Source: Bradyrhizobium sp. SZCCHNS1050 (GTDB lineage Bacteria; Pseudomonadota; Alphaproteobacteria; Rhizobiales; Xanthobacteraceae). From it: a stretch of DNA of 64,000 bases. The position numbers and the translations under genes are program-made. The notes beneath the pieces were generated by a model that made no database searches, was not told where the DNA came from, and worked only from the letters and a program-made list of their open reading frames with translations. Below, one piece after another: positions 8,751 through 17,306 of this stretch. The stretch covers positions 3,723,501 through 3,787,500 of the forward strand of contig NZ_JAUETR010000001.1 of assembly GCF_032484785.1 (NCBI RefSeq). Reading direction: 5' to 3'. Each line of letters begins with the position of its first letter. The first letter of the stretch is position 1.

Positions 8751-10736
8751 TTACGCCAGCCGCTGTACGGCCGCCGCGACAGCCGCCTCGGCGGTGATGC
8801 CGAAATGCTTGTAGAGCTCCTTGGCCGGGCCGCTCTCGCCGAACGAATGCATGCCGATGAAGATGCCGTCCTGGCCGATCACCGCGTCCCAGCCCCAGCG
8901 CACCGCGGCCTCGATGGCGATCTTGACCGGAGCGTTGCCGATGATCTTGGCCCTGGCCTCGGCCGGCTGCTCGAGCAGCAGCTCCAGCGACGGTACCGAG
9001 ACGACGCGGGCTGGGATGCCACGCTCGGCGAGCTGCTTCTGCGCGGCCACGGCGATCTCGACCTCGGAGCCGGTCGCGAACAGCGACACCTTGGCCTCGC
9101 CCTGCGCGGCGACGAGCTCGTAGCCGCCCCGGCTGCACGGATTGTCCGCCGGCGCGGAGGTGCGCAGCTGCGGCAGGTTCTGCCGCGTCAGCGCCAGCAC
9201 GGTCGGGCCGTTGGTGCGGTTCAGCGCCAGCTCCCAGCATTCGGCGGTCTCGACCGCGTCGCACGGCCGGAACACGCGCATGTTCGGGATCGCGCGCAGC
9301 GCCGCCAGATGCTCGACCGGCTGGTGCGTCGGGCCGTCCTCGCCGAGGCCGATCGAATCATGCGTCAGCACATAGACGACGCCCGCGCCCATCAGCGCCG
9401 ACAGCCTGATAGCACCGCGCGCGTAGTCCGAGAACACTAGGAAGGTGGCGCCGTTCGGCGCGAAGCCGCCATGCAGGAAGATGCCGTTCATGCAGGCGGC
9501 CATGCCGTGCTCACGGATGCCGTAGTGGATGAAGCGGCCCTTCGGCGTCTTGGCCGAGAACGAGACGGCCGACTTCGCCTTGTTGTTGTTGGAGCCGGTG
9601 AGGTCGGCGGAGCCGGCCACGAACTCGAACGGCATGGCGGCTGCGATCACCTCGATCGCGGCCTCCGACGATTTGCGGGTGGCGACGTTGAGCGGGGTCT
9701 CCAGCAGCGCCTTCTTGTGGTCCTTCAGCGCCTTCGCCAGCGCGGCGGGCCGCTCGTGGCGCAGCCGCCGTTCGAACTCGGCGCGCTTGCGCGGGCCCAT
9801 CTCGCCGAGCCGGGTCTCCCACTCCGCCCGTGCGGTTGCGCCGCGGCGGCCGGCCTCGCGCCAGGCGGCGAGCACGTCGTCGGGCACGGAGAACGGCTCC
9901 TGCGAAATGCCGAGCTTCTCCTTGGCGCCCTTCAATTCCTCCGCGCCGAGCGCCTCGCCATGCACCTTGGAGGTGCCGGCCTTGGTCGGCGCGCCGTAGC
10001 CGATGGTGGTCTTGCAGGCGATCAGCGACGGCTTCGACGACTTCTGCGCCCGCGCGATCGCGGCCGCAATCGCCTCGGGATCATGGCCGTCGATCAGCTC
10101 GGCGGCCCAGCCGCACGCCTTGAAGCGCTTCACCTGGTCCACCGAGTCGGCGATCGACAGCGGGCCGTCGATCGAGATCCCGTTGTCGTCCCACAGCACG
10201 ATCAGCTTGTTGAGCTTCCAGTGCCCGGCCATCGCGATCGCTTCCTGGGAGATGCCCTCCATCAGGTCGCCGTCCGAGGCCAGCACATAGGTGTGGTGGT
10301 CGACGATCTTCTTGCCGTATTCCGCCTGCAGCATCTTCTCGGCCAGCGCCATGCCGACCGCGGTGGAGATGCCCTGGCCGAGCGGGCCGGTGGTGGTCTC
10401 GATGCCCTTGGTGCGGAAATTCTCCGGATGGCCGGGGGTGAGCGAACCGACCTGGCGGAAGCGCTTGATCTGGTCGAGCGTCATCTCCTCGTTGCCGGTC
10501 AGATACAGCAGCGCATAGAGCAGCATCGAGCCGTGGCCGGCCGACAGCACGAAGCGGTCGCGGTCCGGCCAGGCGGGCGCTGCGGCATCGTATTTCAGCA
10601 CGCGGGTGAACAGCACTGTGGCGACGTCCGCCGCGCCCATCGGCAGGCCGGGATGGCCCGATTTGGCCTTCTCGACGGCGTCCATTGCGAGCCCGCGGAT
10701 GGCGTTGGCCATGCGGGAATGATCGACCTGCGTCAT
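8751..10736 (-). CDS. tkt: Transketolase
   Basis: A 661-residue thiamine-diphosphate enzyme of the expected length. [18 protein letters not shown] is near the N-terminus; the ThDP motif GDGD...N reads as [13 protein letters not shown]...LWDDNGIS around residues 155-190; and the transketolase loop [16 protein letters not shown] lies near residue 470. It transfers C2 units among sugar phosphates in the pentose phosphate pathway and Calvin cycle. The ATG at 10736 ([16 protein letters not shown]) is chosen because the upstream in-frame extension of about 90 residues is non-homologous and lies in the intergenic region. It is the first gene of the minus-strand carbon block and is divergent from the DUF4164-zapA pair. 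Confidence 0.96.
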   Translation of the reverse strand: MTQVDHSRMANAIRGLAMDAVEKAKSGHPGLPMGAADVATVLFTRVLKYDAAAPAWPDRDRFVLSAGHGSMLLYALLYLTGNEEMTLDQIKRFRQVGSLTPGHPENFRTKGIETTTGPLGQGISTAVGMALAEKMLQAEYGKKIVDHHTYVLASDGDLMEGISQEAIAMAGHWKLNKLIVLWDDNGISIDGPLSIADSVDQVKRFKACGWAAELIDGHDPEAIAAAIARAQKSSKPSLIACKTTIGYGAPTKAGTSKVHGEALGAEELKGAKEKLGISQEPFSVPDDVLAAWREAGRRGATARAEWETRLGEMGPRKRAEFERRLRHERPAALAKALKDHKKALLETPLNVATRKSSEAAIEVIAAAMPFEFVAGSADLTGSNNNKAKSAVSFSAKTPKGRFIHYGIREHGMAACMNGIFLHGGFAPNGATFLVFSDYARGAIRLSALMGAGVVYVLTHDSIGLGEDGPTHQPVEHLAALRAIPNMRVFRPCDAVETAECWELALNRTNGPTVLALTRQNLPQLRTSAPADNPCSRGGYELVAAQGEAKVSLFATGSEVEIAVAAQKQLAERGIPARVVSVPSLELLLEQPAEARAKIIGNAPVKIAIEAAVRWGWDAVIGQDGIFIGMHSFGESGPAKELYKHFGITAEAAVAAAVQRLA

Positions 10737-11004
10737 GCTGGAATCCGTCCAAACGTGAAATGCTGATGACAGGAGCGCCGCCGGTATTGCTGGCGGGCCG
10801 GGATTTTGCGGGCTGATTAGCACCTCGGTTCCGGGAATCAAAGGTTCTGCAACGCCGGGAACCTCCCAAAAGTTGCTTAGTAGTGCATAGTTTCGGCCGA
10901 GCGTTGCGCTTGGCTCGCCCACCACGTAAGATTTTGCCCGTAACCGCTTGCCGGACAGCGCTTTTGTCGCATCCCGCTTGCTCCGAGGGCCTCGCATCCG
11001 TGCC

Positions 11005-11355
11005 ATGAACGATCACCCTGCCAATCTTACCGGCCAGGTGGAACCCGGCGCCGCCGATCTCGAGGCGGCGACGCGGCGACTGATGACGGCCCTCGACGCG
11101 CTGGAGAGCGCGGTCGAGCGGCGGCGCGAGGCGGATCGTGACGAGGACGAGCTGGCGACGCGCATCCAGGCGCTCGGCGCCGACCGCTCGCGTCTCGCCG
11201 ACGAGCTCGACGGCTCCCTGATGAAGACGCGCCGGCTCGAGCGCACCAACCGCGAGATCGCCGAACGCCTGGACACCGCGATCGGCACGATCCGCGCGGT
11301 GCTCGCTGGTGGCGACGGGCAGGACGCCGCGCATGATGATGAGGACGAGGAATGA
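11005..11355 (+). CDS. DUF4164-like coiled-coil protein, cell-division neighbour
   Basis: A 116-residue, strongly charged helical protein ([28 protein letters not shown], continuing [22 protein letters not shown]). It has no membrane span and resembles the DUF4164 family found just upstream of zapA in Rhizobiales. The ATG at 11005 is preferred to an earlier in-frame start because the preceding residues are non-helical and lie in the tkt divergent promoter region. Its stop overlaps the zapA start by four bases (ATGA). Coupling to zapA suggests a role in Z-ring assembly or regulation, which is an inference from context. Confidence 0.82.
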   Translation: MNDHPANLTGQVEPGAADLEAATRRLMTALDALESAVERRREADRDEDELATRIQALGADRSRLADELDGSLMKTRRLERTNREIAERLDTAIGTIRAVLAGGDGQDAAHDDEDEE

Positions 11356-11735
11356 GCCACATCAACGTCACCATCAACGGCCGTCAATATCGCATGGCCT
11401 GCGAGGAGGGCCAGGAGCTGCGGCTGCTGAAGCTCGCGGAGAGTCTCGAGACGCGCATCACCAATCTGCGCGGCAAGTTCGGCGAGATCGGCGACGCCCG
11501 ACTCACCGTGATGGCGGCGCTCACCGTGTGCGATGAGCTGATCGATGCCAATCAGCGCGTCCAGGTGCTGGAGCAGGAGCTCGAAGGCCTGCGCAACGTC
11601 CGCAACCAGGCCAGCGACCGCGCCCGTGCCACGCAGGTCGCGGTGGCGAAGGCGCTGAACGCCGCCGCCGAGCGCATCGAGCGCACCACACAGGTGCTGA
11701 ACCGCACCATCGGCGGTGGTGTGGCGATCGGGTGA
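11352..11735 (+). CDS. zapA: Cell division protein ZapA
   Basis: A 127-residue protein. The ZapA fold begins at [17 protein letters not shown], followed by GQELRLLKLAESLETRI and the helix MAALTVCDELIDA; the C-terminal half is a coiled coil (VQVLEQELEGLRNVRNQASDR). ZapA tetramers bundle FtsZ protofilaments at mid-cell. It starts inside the stop of the DUF4164 gene. In alphaproteobacteria zapA usually sits just before the 6S RNA and fthC; here about 8 kb of other genes intervene. Confidence 0.93.
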   Translation: MSHINVTINGRQYRMACEEGQELRLLKLAESLETRITNLRGKFGEIGDARLTVMAALTVCDELIDANQRVQVLEQELEGLRNVRNQASDRARATQVAVAKALNAAAERIERTTQVLNRTIGGGVAIG

Positions 11736-11873
11736 GACGATTCAAGCCCTCGCGACAACGTATCATCGTGTTGTGGGTCTCTCCATCAGCGATTGTCTGA
11801 CCTGCCGCCTCATCCAAGGTGTCGTCCCGGCCTTGAGCCCATTGGGGCGGCTGGTGCCGCCACGCGTTCGCAT

Positions 11874-12260
11874 TCACAGCTGCGCCTCGATTGCGGCCTT
11901 GTCGATGACCGACCACACCTCCACGATCTTGCGCTCGCGGAATTCGTAGAACACGTTCTCGGTGAAGGCGACGCGCTGGCCGTCGATGGCGAGCCCGAGA
12001 AATTCGCCGGATGGCGTGCAGTCGAAGTACAGCCGGCTCGCGACGCGGGGCGGGTCTGATAGCAGCAGGCCGATGTTGAAACGGAGATCGGGAATGTCGG
12101 CGAAGTTTCCGATCAGCATGTCGCGATAGCCGGAGAGTCCGAGCTGCCGGCCGTTGTGAACGACGTGCTCGTGCACGAAATCGCCGAGCTGCGGCCAAGC
12201 CTGCGCATTCAGGCACACGATATAGCCGCGATAGTGATTGGCGAGCTCGGGTCCGGTCAT
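11874..12260 (-). CDS. SnoaL/NTF2-like polyketide-cyclase family protein
   Basis: A 128-residue protein, MTGPELANHYRGYIVCLNAQ..., with the cone-shaped NTF2 pattern: an N-terminal helix, FVHEHVVHNG, GYRDMLIGNFADIPDLRFNIG, RLYFDCTPSGEFLG and ENVFYEFRERKIVEVWSVIDKAAIEAQ. These match the ester-cyclase/SnoaL group of small soluble proteins, whose substrates vary widely. The ATG at 12260 is chosen over an upstream start because the fold begins there. It lies alone on the minus strand after zapA. Its function is unknown beyond the fold. Confidence 0.75.
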   Translation of the reverse strand: MTGPELANHYRGYIVCLNAQAWPQLGDFVHEHVVHNGRQLGLSGYRDMLIGNFADIPDLRFNIGLLLSDPPRVASRLYFDCTPSGEFLGLAIDGQRVAFTENVFYEFRERKIVEVWSVIDKAAIEAQL

Positions 12261-12421
12261 GGCGCGGCTGTTTGGACGAACGCGTTGCATCGAACAACAC
12301 GGGGCCGGCATGGCGGTTCCCAGCCCGTAGCCTCAATGAAGGTCAGCGATATCCGAGACCATCTCGGTGCCCGCGCTTTCCCGGGCGTCGCTTCGCTCAT
12401 GCGGGCTACATGGCCCTCGCG

Positions 12422-12625
12422 TCAAAGACCCTCCAACAGCGTCGCGATCGTCTCCAGCGGGTAGGCCGCCGCCAGGCTACCGACGCCCAGGCCGATGACG
12501 CCGAGGACAATGGCGCCGATCCAGCCATGATAGTGAAAGCCGACGGCTGCGCCGACGAAGGCTCCGGTCGCAAGCGTACAAATGGCCCAGAGCGTGTGAA
12601 GGATGAGTCCGATCGTCCTCAGCAT
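12422..12625 (-). CDS. Small two-span inner-membrane protein
   Basis: A 67-residue protein, MLRTIGLILHTLWAICTLATG..., with two hydrophobic helices at about residues 5-28 and 35-56 separated by HYHGW. The second span is glycine-rich (IGAIVLGVIGLGVGSLAAAY). No conserved motif identifies a family. The frame has coding-like composition and no competing gene on the other strand. It may be an orphan membrane peptide; its role is unknown. Confidence 0.62.
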   Translation of the reverse strand: MLRTIGLILHTLWAICTLATGAFVGAAVGFHYHGWIGAIVLGVIGLGVGSLAAAYPLETIATLLEGL

Positions 12626-12836
12626 GCGTGATCTCGCGTGTCAGCGGTCTCGCCCGTCTCCCTCCGATTGGTCGCGCGGATACGCCGTTGTGCGGCAGCG
12701 AGGCCGATCACGTCATCGCGATGCGATCGTGTTGCGACCGCTTGTCGTTCCTCCCTGTGTCCTCTACTCATTGTCCAGGCGGAGCCATTGAATCCCGTGG
12801 CGACAAACGGGATCGTCCGCGCATCAGGGAGTGCCC

Positions 12837-14105
12837 ATGAAGACGCTGCTCAAGGCGGCCGTAGCCACAGCCTTCACCATGATCATCACGCAGCTCGCGG
12901 CCGCGCCGCTGCCCGAAGCCAAGCCCGACGAGGTCGGCTTCTCGCCGGCGGGTCTCGCGCGCATGGATGATTTCTTCGCCCGCGAGATCGCCGCCAAGCG
13001 CGTGCCCGGCGCGGTCGTGGCGATCGCGCGCGACGGCAAGCTCGTGCATTACAAGGCCTACGGCCAGCTCGATCCGGTCAAGGGCACGCCGATGCCGCTC
13101 GACGCGATCTTCGCCCTGGCCTCGATGACCAAGCCGTTGACTGCGGTCGGCGGGCTGATGCTGATGGAGCAGGGGCGGCTGCCGCTGCAGGCCAGGCTCG
13201 CCGACTACTATCCGGCATTCGCCGACATGAAGGTCGGCGTCACCCAGGAAAACGGAGCGCTGCTGCTGGTGCCGCAGGCCCGCCCCATCCTGATCCATGA
13301 TCTCTACCGCCACACCTCGGGCCTGATGTATGGCGGCCGGCCGGACAGCTCGAGCGCGGTGGCGCGGCTCTATCCCGACGGCACCGCGCCTGCGATCGAA
13401 GGCGACACCCAGGCGTTCATCGAGCGCATCACCAAGCTGCCGCTGGCGCATCAGCCCGGCACGCAGTTCGAATACGGCTTCTCCATCGACGTGCTCGGCG
13501 CCGTGATCGAGAAGGTCAGCGAGCAGCGGCTCGGCGAATATCTGTCGGCCAATCTCTGGAAGCCGCTCGGCATGGCCGATGCGACGTTCGCGCCGACCGA
13601 CGCACAGCGCCCGCGGCTGGCGCATCCGTTTCCGAACAATCCGCTGACCGGCAAGCCGCAGGCGATCAAGCTGCTGGACACGCCGACCAAGTCGGACTGC
13701 GGCGGCGTCTGCTCGTTCGCCACCATCGGCGACTACGTCCGCTTCGGCCAGATGCTGCTCAATGGCGGCGAGCTCGACGGCGCGCGCATCCTGAGTCCGA
13801 AGACGGTGCACCACATGACCTCCAACCATCTCGGGCCCGAGATCAAGAACACCGTCGCCAATGTGGAGCCGCATCGCGCCGGCTTCAGCTTCGGGCTCGG
13901 CGTCGCCGTGCGCGTCAGCGAGGGCCTGTCGGCGGTGCCCGGCAATCCCGGTGAGTTCAGCTGGAACGGCGCCTATGGCACGCAGTTCTTCTGCGATCCC
14001 AGGGAGCGTCTCGTCGTCGTGGTCGGCACGGCGGCGCCCGGGGACTTGCGCAAATATTATCGCGAGCAGGTGCAGGACATCGTCTATGGCGCGATGGTGA
14101 AATAG
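12837..14105 (+). CDS. Secreted serine hydrolase, class C beta-lactamase/esterase family
   Basis: A 422-residue protein with a signal peptide (MKTLLKAAVATAFTMIITQLAAA). The serine-lysine motif S-x-x-K is SMTK in FALASMTKPLTAVGG near residue 100, and the second-motif region reads FEYGFSIDVLGAVIEKVS near residue 215. The C-terminal HxG-type third motif is not obvious. The family includes beta-lactamases, D-aminopeptidases and EstB-type esterases, and sequence alone cannot choose between them. The start at ATG 12837 follows AGGGAG at a suitable distance, whereas a GTG two codons earlier overlaps that site. The GST gene begins 3 bases downstream, so the pair is probably an operon. Confidence 0.88.
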   Translation: MKTLLKAAVATAFTMIITQLAAAPLPEAKPDEVGFSPAGLARMDDFFAREIAAKRVPGAVVAIARDGKLVHYKAYGQLDPVKGTPMPLDAIFALASMTKPLTAVGGLMLMEQGRLPLQARLADYYPAFADMKVGVTQENGALLLVPQARPILIHDLYRHTSGLMYGGRPDSSSAVARLYPDGTAPAIEGDTQAFIERITKLPLAHQPGTQFEYGFSIDVLGAVIEKVSEQRLGEYLSANLWKPLGMADATFAPTDAQRPRLAHPFPNNPLTGKPQAIKLLDTPTKSDCGGVCSFATIGDYVRFGQMLLNGGELDGARILSPKTVHHMTSNHLGPEIKNTVANVEPHRAGFSFGLGVAVRVSEGLSAVPGNPGEFSWNGAYGTQFFCDPRERLVVVVGTAAPGDLRKYYREQVQDIVYGAMVK

Positions 14106-14108
14106 CGC

Positions 14109-14750
14109 ATGCTCACGGTTCATCACCTCGGCAAGTCGCAGTCCGAACGTATCGTCTGGCTCTGCGAGGAGCTGGAAATTCCGTACGAACTGAAATGCTA
14201 CACGCGCGACGCCCGGACGATGCTGGCGCCGCCCGAGTACAAGGCGCTGCATCCGATCGGCGCGGCGCCCGTGATCACCGATGGCGATCTCGTGCTCGCC
14301 GAATCCGGCGCGATCGTCGACTACGTCACCGCGACCTACGGCCAAGACCGCTTGCGGCCTGGGCCTGATGATCCCAGCTTCGCGCCGTTCCTCTACTGGC
14401 TTCATTTCGCCAACGGTACGTTGCAGGCGGCGATGGGCCGACTGATGATCCTCAACCGGCTGCATCTGCCCGACGACAATCCGGTTCTCGGCGCCATCAG
14501 GGCGAGGCTCGACCGTGCCTTCGCGCTGGTCGAGGCGCGTTGCGGCGAGGCGGATTATCTCGCGGGAAACGCGCTCACCACCGCCGACATCATGACCGTC
14601 TTCTCGCTCACCACCATGCGCTACTTCCTGCCCTACGATCTCGGACCCTTCCCCAACATCCGCGCCTATCTCGCCCGCATCGCTGCGCGCCCGGCCTATC
14701 AGCGCGCGATGGCCAAGGGGGATCCGGGGATGGCGTTGTTGTTGAGCTGA
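14109..14750 (+). CDS. Glutathione S-transferase
   Basis: A 213-residue two-domain GST. The N-terminal thioredoxin-like domain has MLTVHHLGKSQSERIVWLCEELEIPYEL, the cis-proline GAAPVITDGD near residue 58 and the glutathione-contacting ESGAIVDYV near residue 70. The all-helical C-terminal domain carries the N-capping AGNALTTADIMTVFSL near residue 158. It would conjugate or reduce substrates with glutathione in the cytoplasm. It begins 3 bases after the hydrolase stop codon, indicating joint transcription. The substrate is unknown. Confidence 0.92.
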   Translation: MLTVHHLGKSQSERIVWLCEELEIPYELKCYTRDARTMLAPPEYKALHPIGAAPVITDGDLVLAESGAIVDYVTATYGQDRLRPGPDDPSFAPFLYWLHFANGTLQAAMGRLMILNRLHLPDDNPVLGAIRARLDRAFALVEARCGEADYLAGNALTTADIMTVFSLTTMRYFLPYDLGPFPNIRAYLARIAARPAYQRAMAKGDPGMALLLS

Positions 14751-14794
14751 TCGTCGCGGGTCGGAAGATCGCTTTGGCGGCTTGCTCGGTTTAC

Positions 14795-14930
14795 CTCGCC
14801 CCGCTTGCGGGGAGAGCTCGGATTGCATCGTGAGATGCAATCCGGGTGAGGGGGGACAGGTCTCACCACGTGCACTCCCCGTGCGTCGGCCCCTTATCCC
14901 AACCCTCTCCCCGTGAGAACGGGGAGAGGG
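14795..14930. repeat. Three successive hairpins in the gap 14751-15068
   Basis: Three inverted repeats follow one another: CTCGCCCCGC/GCGGGGAGAG-type arms near 14795-14816; GGATTGCATC-GTGA-GATGCAATCC at 14820-14843; and CCCTCTCCCCGT-GAGA-ACGGGGAGAGGG at 14903-14930, the last two being perfect. The unit is one of the common dispersed intergenic elements of this group. Its position between the convergent ends of the GST gene and the TAXI gene would let it act as a bidirectional stop, but none has a T-run. The gap holds no gene. Confidence 0.75.
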
Positions 14931-15068
14931 AGCAGACTGTCCGAGCCGCCATGTCTCGTCCCACTATTTTTCAGCTTCTCGCAACACGCCAGCGTTAGGG
15001 CGAGAATGCAAATGAACTTATGGTCGACAGCCCACCACCTCGCCCGCTGTCATCAGCCCATCGCCTGC

Positions 15069-16316
15069 TCACTTCTGCCGCTTGCGGCTCCAGTCCAGGA
15101 AGGAGCGATACAGCTCCTCCTTCTCCGCCTTCGAGGTCGGCGCCTTGGCCTGCGATTCGAGAAAGGCATCGAAGCGCTCCTGCTGCGAGAGACTGCCGGC
15201 CGCGGCGGGCGGCAGGCCGACATTGGCCTCCTTCTTCATCCGCTCCAGCACGGCGTCGACATACGGATAGCGCTGCCAGCCCGGCACCTGGGCCTCGAGA
15301 TTGAGATCCTTCCAGCCCGGATGGAACGGCGGCTGCTGCAGCCGCGCGAGGTTGGTGAACAGCGTGTCGACGAAGCGGTTGACGCGGTCGGCGCGGTCGC
15401 TGCCCGGCTTCCAGTTGTAGACGGCCAGCACCGACGGCACGGCGATGGTTTCCACGGCGGTGTCGGGTGCGACCAGCCCTGGATAGGTGTCGGCCTTGAT
15501 GCTGGTCGGATAATAGAAGTCCGAGAATTGCTGCGTGTACGGCACCGGCACGAAGTGGAATCCAGGATCCGCCTTCTTGCCGCTGAACAGTTCGCCGGGC
15601 TTGGAGGCGACATACACCATCGCGGCGATCTCGCCCTTGTGCAGCTTCTCCAGTGCGACGGGGCCACCGACCGCGACCGGCTCGATGTCGATGCCGAGGC
15701 GCCGGAAGATCAGTGGGCCGGTGTGGGCGGCGGCCACGCCCGCCGTGCCCACCGCGACCTTCTGGCCCTTCAGGTCCTGCAGCGACTTGAACTCCTCGCG
15801 CGCATAGATGTGCACGTCGGAGATGAAGAAGCGCAGCACGTAGCGGATGCGGTCGTTGATATTGGAAAGGCCGGCCTGCCTGGCATAGAAGTCGAATGCA
15901 TCGGCATAGGTGATCGCGACGTCGACACCGCGCAGATAGAGCAGGTCGGCGATGTTCGAGGTGGTGCCGCGCGTCACCATCGGGATCAGGCGCATGTTGT
16001 CGCCGTCGTCCATGGTCCGCGCCATCTCGCTGGCGAAGCGCACGAAGCCGCCGTCGGGCAGGCCCGCGGCCAGGCCGACGGTCCATTGGTTCATGCGCGT
16101 CTTGATGGCGGCTTCGTCCGAGGCGCTCCGTGGCTCGGGGGCGCGGGTCTCGGAGACCCGAGGCTCGACGGCCCGCCGTTCCGACGCGCGCGCAGGCTTG
16201 ATCGAGAGCGGAGCGGCGGACTGCCCTTGCGCAAGCACCGCGCCGACGGGGGTGAGCAAGGCAGCCGAAAGCGTTGCCAGCGCCAGCAGCGCCGGCCGGG
16301 CGAGTACTCTGTGCAT
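15069..16316 (-). CDS. TAXI-family TRAP transporter solute-binding protein
   Basis: A 415-residue exported protein. The signal peptide is MHRVLARPALLALATLSAALL...AQG, followed by a low-complexity Arg/Ala/Glu linker (RASERRAVEPRVSETRAPEPR) and then the TAXI fold: GLPDGGFVRFASEMAR, the TRGTTSNIADLLYLRGVDVAI region, YAREEFKSLQDLKGQKVAVGTAG, then RRLGIDIEPV. It should capture a small organic acid (glutamate-type) for a tripartite transporter. No TRAP permease gene is adjacent, so it is an orphan binding protein here and could instead serve a sensory role. The ATG at 16316 starts the signal peptide. Confidence 0.85.
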   Translation of the reverse strand: MHRVLARPALLALATLSAALLTPVGAVLAQGQSAAPLSIKPARASERRAVEPRVSETRAPEPRSASDEAAIKTRMNQWTVGLAAGLPDGGFVRFASEMARTMDDGDNMRLIPMVTRGTTSNIADLLYLRGVDVAITYADAFDFYARQAGLSNINDRIRYVLRFFISDVHIYAREEFKSLQDLKGQKVAVGTAGVAAAHTGPLIFRRLGIDIEPVAVGGPVALEKLHKGEIAAMVYVASKPGELFSGKKADPGFHFVPVPYTQQFSDFYYPTSIKADTYPGLVAPDTAVETIAVPSVLAVYNWKPGSDRADRVNRFVDTLFTNLARLQQPPFHPGWKDLNLEAQVPGWQRYPYVDAVLERMKKEANVGLPPAAAGSLSQQERFDAFLESQAKAPTSKAEKEELYRSFLDWSRKRQK

Positions 16317-16432
16317 GTGACTAGTCCCCGATCGCGTCTGCTCGCCATCCCCCGAGCAGACTGATGACACAGCTCAATCCAAGGTCGTATCTCAATGAGC
16401 CCTAAAGCTGGCAGTTTTGGGGCAGAAACTAC

Positions 16433-16888
16433 CTAAGGTTTCAGATAGCTCCAGCCGCTCTCCTGCAGTTCCATCAGCCTCACCGCGCCCGATGGCACCA
16501 GGCTCGCTTCGGCGACGATCGCAATCGGATGTCCTTCGCGTTTCTCCATGCCGCGCTTGGTGATGTTGCAGGCGGAGAACTTGATCTTGGCGGGAAAGCT
16601 GAGCTCGGCGATCTGCTTGAGCCGGTCCTTCACCGGCGAGGTATCCTCGCGCAGCATGTTCAGCCCGGGTCCATAGGTGACGAGTTCGATCTCGACCTCC
16701 TCGCCCTTCTCCTTGAACGTCTCCATGATGTTGGTGGCGTTGTTCAGCGCCAGATTCATGATTGCCGGATCGTTCTGATCGACCTGGATCGAGACGCGAT
16801 GAATCTTGACGTCGGCGGCGAGGCTCGCAGCAGCCGACGCGATCAGTAGCGCGCAGGCGGCCGTGACGGTTTTGAGATCGAAGCGCAT
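16433..16888 (-). CDS. Exported DsrE/DsrF-like protein
   Basis: A 151-residue protein starting at MRFDLKTVTAACALLIASAAASLAA, a clear signal peptide. The mature part has HRVSIQVDQNDPAIMNLALNNATNI, EIELVTYGPGLNML and FSACNITKRGM. This is the layout of the DsrE-like small alpha/beta family, with the cysteine in the position often used in sulfur transfer. Periplasmic DsrE-like proteins are of unknown function. It lies about 117 bases upstream of the TAXI gene on the same strand and could be co-transcribed with it. Biochemical role not determined. Confidence 0.8.
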   Translation of the reverse strand: MRFDLKTVTAACALLIASAAASLAADVKIHRVSIQVDQNDPAIMNLALNNATNIMETFKEKGEEVEIELVTYGPGLNMLREDTSPVKDRLKQIAELSFPAKIKFSACNITKRGMEKREGHPIAIVAEASLVPSGAVRLMELQESGWSYLKP

Positions 16889-17029
16889 GCCAGGACTCCA
16901 ATGTACGATACAGGGCATTGGGATGTAGGCATGATCTGCCACAACCTCAGCTCCAAGTCGATGAGCCTGAATCGTGGCAAGACTATGCGCTGCCGACGCG
17001 GCGCTGCCGCGGGAGCGCCGTCATCACCA

Positions 17030-17070
17030 CGGCGTCATTGCGAGCGCAGTGGCGAGGCGAAGCAATCCAG
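17030..17070. repeat. Dispersed repeat of the GTCATTGCGAGCG...GAAGCAATCCAG type
   Basis: The stretch GCGTCATTGCGAGCGCAGTG followed by GCGAGGCGAAGCAATCCAGG matches a motif I remember as widespread between genes of Bradyrhizobium and Rhodopseudomonas. It lies in the 374-base gap 16889-17262, which otherwise holds another Brady-type stretch (GAGGCCGGGACGAC near 17120) and the palindrome-rich sequence GACGGGCAAACCGCGCATG...GCAGACTGCCCGTC next to the insertion element. No gene is visible in the gap. Confidence 0.6.
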
Positions 17071-17262
17071 GCTGCATCTGCGGAGAGATCCTGAATTGCC
17101 TCGGCGCAAGGGCGCGCGAGGCCGGGACGACGGCGGAATGTTGAGCTGGCGGCACGGGAGCAGATGCACGTCGTAAACTGCACGACGGGCAAACCGCGCA
17201 TGTCGATCATGCGCAGACTGCCCGTCGCGTTACGATGTCGCAGGCCGCATGGCTTGCCGTGT

Positions 17263-17278
17263 CGAGGCTGGGCAAGAA
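17263..17278 (+). repeat. Left terminal inverted repeat of the insertion element
   Basis: CGAGGCTGGGCAAGAA. It matches the right end perfectly over 16 bases; the next inward base differs (C here, T in the complement of the right end), and so does the next outward base. Confidence 0.88.
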
Positions 17279-17306
17279 CTCAGTGTTCACGGTAAGATTT
17301 GGAGGC

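Noticed and set aside
9471..10766. A 431-residue open frame antisense to transketolase
   Set aside because: The transketolase motifs are intact on the opposite strand, and the antisense frame has no start signal or domain.
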